A stretch of 16,738 bases of DNA from DCFW01 sp963790715 (GTDB taxonomy: Bacteria > Bacteroidota > Bacteroidia > Bacteroidales > Bacteroidaceae), in NCBI GenBank assembly GCA_963790715.1, contig CAWBPN010000004.1:1-16738 (forward strand). Direction: 5' to 3'. The number at the start of each line of letters is the position of its first letter. Positions within the stretch are counted from its first letter, which is position 1. A program made the position numbers and the translations under genes. The notes under the pieces were generated by a model. It ran no database searches, was not told the origin of the DNA, and saw only the letters and a list, made by a program, of their open reading frames with translations. Of the stretch, positions 1 through 6,046 are shown piece by piece.

Positions 1-345
1 GCATAGGAGGCTTTTCATAAGTGGTAGATGAATGAATTTGATTATGTAATTAGTTCATTTTATTGTCATATAATAATTTATATATAAAAATTAGAGTGGC
101 TATAAGTCTACTTTAAAATTTTATTTATATATTTGTCCCATTATCGAAGCTATAGTGTATAACTGGTAGTTAAGAGAATAAAATTGCGTTATAATAGTAA
201 TAAAATGTGTAAAAACTTAGTCTATTGTGACCTTTTGTTACTATTATTGTGCTAATTTTGATCTCACCTTAATTAGTAAGGGATGTTGATAGATGTTGAA
301 ATTATTAATTTCTTAAAAATAAATTATTAAAAAAAAAGAACTATT
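1..345. other. AT-rich non-coding leader upstream of exbB
   Basis: No open reading frame of convincing length or composition was found here on either strand. The stretch is very AT-rich. It contains two sequences matching the Bacteroidetes -7 consensus TAnnTTTG, at 128-135 (TATATTTG) and 253-260 (TAATTTTG). A small perfect hairpin (GAAATT, loop ATT, AATTTC) lies at 298-312, and a run of nine A at 329-337 ends eight bases before the exbB start. An A-rich patch just before the start codon, without a Shine-Dalgarno sequence, is usual for Bacteroidetes genes. The decamer AAATTATTAA occurs at 299-308 and again at 321-330, which in such AT-rich DNA may be chance. Confidence 0.6.
234..260 (+). promoter_or_regulatory. 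Putative promoter of the exbB-tonB operon
   Basis: The -7 element TAATTTTG at 253-260 fits the Bacteroidetes consensus TAnnTTTG. A TTTG at 234-237 could be the -33 element, but the 15-base spacing is shorter than the roughly 17-23 usually quoted, so the pair is imperfect. Transcription would start near 267 and give a leader of about 80 bases. The alternative -7 box at 128-135 lacks a TTTG or TTG at a suitable distance. Confidence 0.4.
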
Positions 346-1179
346 ATGGAAGCTACTCAAAAAAAAGTGGAAACAAAGAACCCTCAAAAAAAACAAGGAT
401 TCCAAGGCATTAACTCAGCTTGGATCGTAATTGTAATTTGTTTTGTAATTGCAGTTTGTGTTTATCATTTCATCCTTGGTAATCCTGCCAATTTCGTTGG
501 TGGTGTTACAAGTAACCGTCCTGTGGATGGCAACATGCTTGGAACCATATATAAAGGTGGTCCTGTCGTTCCTATTATCCACACATTGTTATTTACTGTT
601 ATCGCTCTTTCTATTGAACGCTATTTCGCATTGAAAACGGCTTTCGGTAAAGGTACATTGGTTAAATTTGTAGAGAATATTAAAGTTGCTTTATCTAAGG
701 GTGATATTAATGGCGCTCAGGCCGTTTGTGACAAACAAAGAGGCTCTGTTGCTAATGTAGTAGGTGCTACATTGAAAACATATAAAGAGGTTGAAAATAG
801 CAACGACTTAACAAAAGAACAGAAACAATTAGCTATTTCACAATCATTGGAAGAGGCTACCGCTCTTGAATTGCCTATGATGTCTCAAAATTTACCTATT
901 ATCGGTACTATTACAACATTAGGTACGTTGATGGGACTTTGCGGAACTGTAATCGGTATGATTCGTTCTTTCGCTGCATTAGCTGCCGGTGGTACAGGTG
1001 ACTCTCTTCAATTATCTCAAGGTATTTCTGAAGCCTTGATTAATACAGCATTCGGTATTATTACTGCCGCACTTGCTGTTGTTATGTATAATTATTATAC
1101 AAATAAGATTGATAAATTAACTTATAGTCTTGACGAAGTAGGATTCTCTATTGTTCAAACTTTTGCTACTACACACTGA
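346..1179 (+). CDS. exbB: ExbB / MotA-TolQ-ExbB proton channel protein
   Basis: This is the inner-membrane proton-channel subunit of the TonB motor. It assembles as a pentamer around ExbD and uses the proton gradient to energise TonB. The 277-residue protein has a short polar N-terminus and hydrophobic segments at about 23-45, 72-97, 180-215 and 222-248. The last two form the conserved MotA/TolQ/ExbB core, with the glycine-rich stretch around GLCGTVIGM (198-206) and the ISEALINTAFGI segment (227-238). The extra N-terminal segment before the usual first helix is common in Bacteroidetes ExbB. It is first in the operon, 46 bases before the first exbD. The start at 346 follows an A-rich patch with no Shine-Dalgarno. 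Family assignment is firm; partner choice is inferred from the adjacent exbD and tonB genes. Confidence 0.93.
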   Translation: MEATQKKVETKNPQKKQGFQGINSAWIVIVICFVIAVCVYHFILGNPANFVGGVTSNRPVDGNMLGTIYKGGPVVPIIHTLLFTVIALSIERYFALKTAFGKGTLVKFVENIKVALSKGDINGAQAVCDKQRGSVANVVGATLKTYKEVENSNDLTKEQKQLAISQSLEEATALELPMMSQNLPIIGTITTLGTLMGLCGTVIGMIRSFAALAAGGTGDSLQLSQGISEALINTAFGIITAALAVVMYNYYTNKIDKLTYSLDEVGFSIVQTFATTH

Positions 1180-1225
1180 TAATTTGGTAGTGGCTTAAAA
1201 ACATATTAAAAGAGAATAATAAGTT

Positions 1226-1834
1226 ATGGCAAAAGTTCAAATAAAAAAGAAAAGCGTCTTTATCGATATGACTGCGATGAGTGACGTGACTGTATTGCTG
1301 CTAACTTTCTTTATGTTAACGTCTACGTTCGTAAAGAAAACTCCAGTTACAGTTACTACTCCCGGCTCTGTCTCGGTAATTAAAATCCCGGACAAAGACA
1401 TCCTGTCAATAACGATAGCAAAAGACGGAAAGGTTTTTATGAGCTTGGACAGACAGACAGATATGGCTTCAAATTTGCAAGCCGTTGGTGCTGAAAAAGG
1501 ATTTTCTTTCACTCCGAAAGAAGTCAAGAAGTTCCAGGTTCTGCCAACCTTTGGTGTGCCTATTGCACAAATGAAATCATTTTTGGCATTAGATGATAAA
1601 TCGGAAGACAAAGTGTTACCAACGCTCGGTATACCTACAGATAGTTTAAATAATGAGTTTAAACTATGGGTAAAACATGCTCGCGAAAATAACCCTGATC
1701 TTCGTATAGCTATTAAGGCTGACCAAAATACTCCATATAAGGTGATTAAGGATGTAATGAATTCATTACAAGACTTGAAGGAAAACAGATATAATTTGAT
1801 TACTACTTTAAAGCAAATGCCTAAAGGAGTATAA
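1226..1834 (+). CDS. exbD: ExbD-family biopolymer transport protein (first paralogue)
   Basis: ExbD is the single-pass motor subunit that sits in the ExbB pore; an aspartate in its membrane helix carries the proton. This 202-residue protein has a basic N-terminus, a helix at about 17-36 and the motif MSDVTVLLLTFFML (18-31), in which Asp20 aligns with the essential pore aspartate. A second acidic residue, Asp14, precedes it. A periplasmic domain follows. It is longer than the roughly 140 residues of enterobacterial ExbD because of a middle insertion, which holds a repeated motif: VLPTFGVP at 105-112 and VLPTLGIP at 130-137. The C-terminus (IKADQNTPYKVIKDVM, 163-178) is the normal ExbD peptidoglycan/TonB-side fold. 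It is followed after 15 bases by a second exbD and is probably cotranscribed with it. Confidence 0.92.
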   Translation: MAKVQIKKKSVFIDMTAMSDVTVLLLTFFMLTSTFVKKTPVTVTTPGSVSVIKIPDKDILSITIAKDGKVFMSLDRQTDMASNLQAVGAEKGFSFTPKEVKKFQVLPTFGVPIAQMKSFLALDDKSEDKVLPTLGIPTDSLNNEFKLWVKHARENNPDLRIAIKADQNTPYKVIKDVMNSLQDLKENRYNLITTLKQMPKGV

Positions 1835-1841
1835 AGAGGAG
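1835..1841 (+). promoter_or_regulatory. Strong Shine-Dalgarno of the second exbD
   Basis: AGAGGAG lies immediately after the stop codon of the first exbD and eight bases before the ATG at 1850. A good Shine-Dalgarno at ideal spacing is unusual in Bacteroidetes, where most starts (including the other operon members here) lack one. It supports the 1850 start and suggests that the second ExbD is translated independently and well. Confidence 0.6.
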
Positions 1842-1849
1842 ATATAAAA

Positions 1850-2446
1850 ATGGCAAAAGCGAGAAAAGAAAAGCAGAAAAAAATGAATATCCGCGTGGAC
1901 TTTACGCCTATGGTGGATATGAACATGTTGTTGATTACGTTTTTTATGCTTTGTACATCTCTGAGCAAACCTCAGACAATGGAAATAAATATGCCTTCTA
2001 AAGATGACAATAAACTGGATCAAACACAAAAATCCAAAGTAAAGGAATCTTTAGCTGTTACTCTTCTTTTATCAAAGAACAATGAGGTGTATTATTATGA
2101 AGGACTTCCTAAACAGGAGTCTTTGAAGAAAACTTCTTATGACGCTAACGGCATCCGTGAAATGTTGATAAAAAAGAATATAAATGTTATTCTTCAAATC
2201 AAACAATTGAAGGAAAAGAAAACAAACTTACAGATTACTCAGAAACAGTATGATGATCAAGCTGATAAAATAAAAGATGAAAAAAATACTCCTACTGTAA
2301 TCATTAAAGCTACGGACGATGCCGTTTATAAGAATCTAATTGACGCGCTTGATGAAATGCAGATATGTAGTATCAGTAAGTATGTAATTGTTCCAATTAC
2401 TCAACAAGATAAGGATATGATAGCCCATTATAAGGGGCCGAAATGA
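1850..2446 (+). CDS. exbD: ExbD-family biopolymer transport protein (second paralogue)
   Basis: This is a second ExbD-type motor subunit, 198 residues, clearly diverged from its neighbour. A lysine/arginine-rich N-terminus leads to the motif TPMVDMNMLLITFFML (19-34). Asp23 matches the proton-carrying aspartate, and Asp17 mirrors the extra acidic residue seen in the first paralogue. The periplasmic part carries a charged, probably helical insertion rich in Lys and Gln (about 100-140), then the conserved end around VIIKATDDAVYKNLIDALDEM (a few residues either side of 155-170). Adjacent exbD pairs are regular in Bacteroidetes TonB operons. A division of labour, for example a heterodimer in one ExbB pore, is plausible but inferred. 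Confidence 0.92.
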   Translation: MAKARKEKQKKMNIRVDFTPMVDMNMLLITFFMLCTSLSKPQTMEINMPSKDDNKLDQTQKSKVKESLAVTLLLSKNNEVYYYEGLPKQESLKKTSYDANGIREMLIKKNINVILQIKQLKEKKTNLQITQKQYDDQADKIKDEKNTPTVIIKATDDAVYKNLIDALDEMQICSISKYVIVPITQQDKDMIAHYKGPK

Positions 2447-2466
2447 TCTTTTAAAAGTTAAAGAAA

Positions 2467-3306
2467 ATGGCAAAAATAGATTTAACGTCGGTTGAATGGT
2501 GTAATCTCGTATTCGAAGGGAAAAACAAAACTTACGGAGCGTATGATATACGTATGAAATCTCCCAAGCGTCATACTTGGTCGGTTATCATCGTAATAAT
2601 ATTCTCTATCGTGGCTTTTAGTATTCCTAAGTTGATTACGATATTGACGCCAAAGAAGACTGATGAGGGTGTTACAACTGCAGTAAATCTTTCTACATTG
2701 CAGAAAGCAGAAGTGAAAGATAAAAAAATGATTAAATATAATCCCGTAGCACCACCACCACCACCACTGAAAACTACTATTAAATTTGTAGCTCCTGTTA
2801 TTGCTAAAGATAATGAAGTGAAAGATGAGGATGAAATGAAGTCTCAACATGAACTTGAGAAAACGGATGCTGCTATTTCTATTGCCGATGTCAAAGGTAA
2901 TAGCTCGACAGGTGTTGATATTGCAGACTTGAAACAGGTAACTACCACACAAGCTCCGGTTGAGGAAAAGAAACCTGAAGTTGACGATAGCAAACCTTAT
3001 ACGGCTGTAGAACAAATGCCTAAATTCCCCGGTGGCGATTCCGAATTGTTGAAATTCATCAGTGATAATTTAAGATATCCTGCTATTTCACAAGAGAACG
3101 GTACTCAAGGTAAGGTTATGGTTCGTTTCGTTGTTTCAAAGTCTGGTGAAGTTACTGACGCTAAGATTGTACGTTCATTGGATCCTTACTGTGATAAAGA
3201 GGCTTTGCGCGTGGTAAGATCACTTCCACGTTGGATACCTGGAAAGCAAAATGGTGTCGCAGTTCCAGTATATTATGTTGTACCAATTACATTTAGATTG
3301 CAATAA
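2467..3306 (+). CDS. tonB: TonB energy transducer, Bacteroidetes type
   Basis: TonB carries energy from the ExbB-ExbD motor across the periplasm to the plug of TonB-dependent outer-membrane receptors such as SusC-like glycan, haem or cobalamin transporters. The 279-residue protein starts with a cytoplasmic segment typical of Bacteroidetes TonB (EWCNLVFEGKNKTYGAYDIR, 10-29). A single membrane helix follows at about 38-60, then a proline stretch PVAPPPPP (93-100) and a long charged periplasmic linker. The C-terminal TonB domain (about 188-279) includes FPGGDSELLKFI, GKVMVRFVVSKSGEV and the terminal PITFRLQ. Five identical CCA codons (2752-2766) encode the proline run. It sits 20 bases after exbD and only three bases before the PstS-like gene. 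Confidence 0.93.
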   Translation: MAKIDLTSVEWCNLVFEGKNKTYGAYDIRMKSPKRHTWSVIIVIIFSIVAFSIPKLITILTPKKTDEGVTTAVNLSTLQKAEVKDKKMIKYNPVAPPPPPLKTTIKFVAPVIAKDNEVKDEDEMKSQHELEKTDAAISIADVKGNSSTGVDIADLKQVTTTQAPVEEKKPEVDDSKPYTAVEQMPKFPGGDSELLKFISDNLRYPAISQENGTQGKVMVRFVVSKSGEVTDAKIVRSLDPYCDKEALRVVRSLPRWIPGKQNGVAVPVYYVVPITFRLQ

Positions 3307-3309
3307 TAT

Positions 3310-4269
3310 ATGATAAAGAAGAGTTCTTTATTTGCTTTGGCATTAAGCATATTGTTTGGAATAGTATGTTTTACTTCGTGTAATACCACTAATAAAAAGA
3401 AGTCAAATGATGTTCAAACTTTTACTTCAGGCGACATAAAAATTGCCGTTGATGAATCATTTAAACCTATTATTGATCAAGAAATAAAAGTATTTGAAGC
3501 GCTTAATCCTGAAGCAAATATAACTCCGATTTATTGTAATGAAGTTGATGCATTAAATCTATTATTTAAGGGGAAGGTAGAGTTAGTAATTGTAACTCGT
3601 AAACTATCTGATAAGGAATTGCAATCATTTAAAAACAAGCAACTTCCTGTTTATCAGAATCTGCTTGCAACTGATGGTATTGGATTGATAGTTAATAAGG
3701 CCAATAAAGATACGATGATCAGTGTTGACCAAGTACGTGCTATTTTAACAGGTAAGATAAAAAAATGGTCGCAACTTGATGAGCACTCAAAATTGGGAGA
3801 TATACAAATGGTTTTTGATAATCCTAATTCAAGCACTGTACGTTTTGCAAGAGATTCGATATGCAATGGTCAACCTTTTGATCAATCAAGAATTTTTGCA
3901 CAAAAAAATAATATTCAAGTTTTTCAGTATGTAATGCAAGCCAAAAATGCGATCGGAGTGATAGGCGTTAATTGGTTGGATGATGAAAATGATACGACAA
4001 ATTTGCACTTTAAAAAAGGTGTTAATGTCATGTCTGTAATGGGTGTTTCCGCTAAATACCTAAAACCTTATCAAGCTTATTTAGCTTTACAAACTTATCC
4101 ATTTACTCGAGGCGTGTTTACTATCTGTACGGATCCGCGCGATGCTGGATTGGCACAAGGTTTTTCTGGCTTTTTGACTGGAGATAAAGGCCAAAGAATA
4201 TTTCTTAAATCTGCATTAGTGCCTGCTATGCAGCCGGTAAACTTAGTACAGGTTAATGATTCATATTAA
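3310..4269 (+). CDS. PstS-like phosphate-binding lipoprotein in the TonB operon
   Basis: The protein is a 319-residue periplasmic binding protein of the PstS/PBP-like family. The N-terminus is a lipoprotein signal peptide with lipobox FTSC and acylated Cys24, followed by a polar linker. The mature part shows the PstS pattern: a start such as GDIKIAVDESFKP (41-53), VTRKLS (95-100) in place of the usual SR-type anion-contacting loop, the ATDGIGLIVN strand (120-129), and NPNSSTVRFARD (171-182), which matches the phosphate-binding SGT-R loop with substitutions. No pstC, pstA or pstB is in the window, so it is probably not an ordinary phosphate-uptake subunit. It follows tonB by three bases and is followed by the TPR gene. 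Ligand and role are unknown; an envelope function linked to TonB transport is inferred from context only. Confidence 0.82.
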   Translation: MIKKSSLFALALSILFGIVCFTSCNTTNKKKSNDVQTFTSGDIKIAVDESFKPIIDQEIKVFEALNPEANITPIYCNEVDALNLLFKGKVELVIVTRKLSDKELQSFKNKQLPVYQNLLATDGIGLIVNKANKDTMISVDQVRAILTGKIKKWSQLDEHSKLGDIQMVFDNPNSSTVRFARDSICNGQPFDQSRIFAQKNNIQVFQYVMQAKNAIGVIGVNWLDDENDTTNLHFKKGVNVMSVMGVSAKYLKPYQAYLALQTYPFTRGVFTICTDPRDAGLAQGFSGFLTGDKGQRIFLKSALVPAMQPVNLVQVNDSY

Positions 4270-4291
4270 TTAGAGATTAATTTGCAACAAA

Positions 4292-5929
4292 ATGAGACAT
4301 AAATTTTTTTCATTCTTTGCGTTCATCGCTTTATTGTTGAGCGTATCTGCTCTTCAAGCAAAAGAAAGTGAAGGTATTTATTTTTATAAAACAGGCTTTT
4401 CACGACAGGCTAAAAAACTTTTACTTCAAGATTTAGCTACTGCTCAAGGTAACGCTGCAGAAACATGTTATTATTTAGGTAATGTGTATTATGAAGTTGG
4501 CATGAATGACTCTGCCACATATTATTACAACAAAGGTCTTGCTGCCGATCCAAATTATGAATATAACCAAGTCGGTTTGGCGAAGTTGCAGATTAAATCT
4601 GAACCATTGAAAGCTTCTACAACATTTGAAAATTTGCTTAAGGGCAAGAATAAAAAGAATGTAGATTTGATGATTGAGATAGGACAAGCTTATTTATCGG
4701 CTTCTCAATCGGATATTGCACTTTCTTATGAAGCAAAGGCAGAAGCTTTAAAAAATAAATATGCTCCGGTATATGTATTTAAAGGTGATTGCTATTTAGC
4801 TCAACGTGATCCGGGTAAAGCTTGTGAAAATTATGAGCAGGCAATCTATTTTGATAAAAACAGTAAGGACGCATATATAAAATATGCTCGTGCATATAAA
4901 GATGTAAATACGGATTTGGCTATTCAGAAGTTAAATGAGTTGAAGACATTGGATCCTACATTCTCATTGGCTAATGAAGAATTGGCAAAATTGTATTATG
5001 ATAAAAACCGTTTCCCTGAAGCTGTTAAAGCATTCGCCGATTATGTCGCTTCTGGTAACGATACAAATGAAGATTTAATTGAGTATTGCATGGCATTGTT
5101 GATGAACGGCCAATATCAAGATTGTTTGGATATTGCTAAAAAAGGATTAGCGCGTAGTCCTAATAATTTTGTGCTTAATAGAATGGCAATGTATAGTACT
5201 ATTGAGCTTAAGGATTATACAAGTGCCGATCAATATGCAACGACTTTCTTAAACACTGTAACTGACAAACGATTGATTTCTTATTTTGATTATTTGTATT
5301 TGGGTCGTTTGTATGAGGCAGATAAGAAGTACAATGATGCAGCTCAAGCTTTTGAAAATGCGATTAAAAAGGATACTACAAAATATACTTTCTATAAACA
5401 AGTCTCGGATGCGTATGAGTCCGCCGGTAATTACAAAGCCAGCGTTGATGCGTATGAGAAGTTTCTGAAAGCACAGGATCCTTCTAAGGTTTCAGAAGAT
5501 GATTATGTAAGTTTCGGAAAGAAACTTTATAGCTTGGGAACATTGAAAGATGTTGATAAAGCAGATCAGGTAGATTTTTTGAATAAAGCTTTAGGATTTT
5601 TCGACAAGGCTATCCAAATGGATCCTAATGATTATAGAGGTTATTTCTATAAAGGCCATACTGGAGTCGCTTTAGATCCTAATTATTCAAATATAGATAA
5701 TGCAAATAATTATTTGAAGGTTGTTGAAATTACAAAAGCAAAGAATGATCCGCGTTATAATCCGGTTATATCTTCTGCAAGTACACAAGCTGCAATATAC
5801 TATTATGCAAGATATACTAAGCAAAAATCAGCTGCCGATAAAGAAAAATGCAGTAGTTTATGCAATCAGGCACTAACTGCAGATCCATCAAATTCTACTT
5901 GTTCTAAATTACTTTCAGCTTTGAAATAA
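4292..5929 (+). CDS. Secreted tetratricopeptide-repeat protein
   Basis: This 545-residue protein has a Sec signal peptide (basic start, hydrophobic core 5-19, probable cleavage after ALQA at 23), so it should be periplasmic. The rest is an array of tetratricopeptide repeats. Well-formed ones are near 57-90, 122-153, 158-190, 225-258, 335-367 and 369-402, with degenerate units between them and more near 440-475 and 510-540. Repeat hallmarks such as YYLGNVYYEVG, NYEQAIYFD and AAQAFENAIKKD are visible. TPR arrays bind partner proteins; no catalytic domain is seen. It is the last gene of the operon, 22 bases after the PstS-like gene and before the terminator at 5956-5984. A scaffold for the TonB machinery or envelope assembly is possible but not shown. 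Confidence 0.85.
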   Translation: MRHKFFSFFAFIALLLSVSALQAKESEGIYFYKTGFSRQAKKLLLQDLATAQGNAAETCYYLGNVYYEVGMNDSATYYYNKGLAADPNYEYNQVGLAKLQIKSEPLKASTTFENLLKGKNKKNVDLMIEIGQAYLSASQSDIALSYEAKAEALKNKYAPVYVFKGDCYLAQRDPGKACENYEQAIYFDKNSKDAYIKYARAYKDVNTDLAIQKLNELKTLDPTFSLANEELAKLYYDKNRFPEAVKAFADYVASGNDTNEDLIEYCMALLMNGQYQDCLDIAKKGLARSPNNFVLNRMAMYSTIELKDYTSADQYATTFLNTVTDKRLISYFDYLYLGRLYEADKKYNDAAQAFENAIKKDTTKYTFYKQVSDAYESAGNYKASVDAYEKFLKAQDPSKVSEDDYVSFGKKLYSLGTLKDVDKADQVDFLNKALGFFDKAIQMDPNDYRGYFYKGHTGVALDPNYSNIDNANNYLKVVEITKAKNDPRYNPVISSASTQAAIYYYARYTKQKSAADKEKCSSLCNQALTADPSNSTCSKLLSALK

Positions 5930-5955
5930 TATATAGATTATAATAATGTGTAAAA

Positions 5956-5984
5956 GGCTATCTTCTAAAGAGATAGTCTTTTTT
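5956..5984 (+). terminator. Intrinsic terminator of the exbB-tonB operon
   Basis: An eight-pair stem (GGCTATCT with AGATAGTC, one G-U pair) closes a short loop and is followed by six T residues. It lies 26 bases after the TPR stop codon and separates this operon from the threonine operon. Confidence 0.85.
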
Positions 5985-6013
5985 GTTGTTTCAAAATATT
6001 ATTCGTACTTTTG
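5982..6013 (+). promoter_or_regulatory. Putative promoter of the thrA-apgM-thrC operon
   Basis: TACTTTTG at 6006-6013 is an exact fit to the Bacteroidetes -7 box TAnnTTTG. TTTG at 5982-5985, inside the T-run of the preceding terminator, could be the -33 element at 20-base spacing; TTG at 5986-5988 is the alternative at 17. Transcription would start near 6020, leaving a leader of under 30 bases. That is too short for a leader peptide or a threonine attenuator. Confidence 0.6.
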
Positions 6014-6046
6014 CTGATATATAAAAACAACAAGCAATTTTAGTAC

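Noticed and set aside
1237..1968. 243-codon open frame on the minus strand across the first exbD and start of the second
   Set aside because: It is antisense to two well-supported ExbD genes, its translation resembles no family, and it is rich in Phe/Ile/Ser/Cys as expected for the complement of AT-rich coding DNA.
2752..2766. Five identical CCA codons as a phase-variable repeat
   Set aside because: A triplet repeat cannot shift the frame, and a short proline run is a normal TonB feature; five units is too few to suggest slippage.
2482..3015. 177-codon minus-strand frame opposite tonB
   Set aside because: Its tryptophan run is the complement of the CCA proline repeat, and the composition is that of a shadow frame.
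3310..4269. Classical PstS of a phosphate ABC transporter
   Set aside because: No pstCAB or phoU nearby, position inside a tonB operon, and altered ligand loops.
5985..6046. Threonine leader peptide or attenuator upstream of thrA
   Set aside because: The space between the operon terminator and thrA holds no threonine-rich short frame and no second hairpin; the hairpin at 5956-5984 lies upstream of the promoter box.
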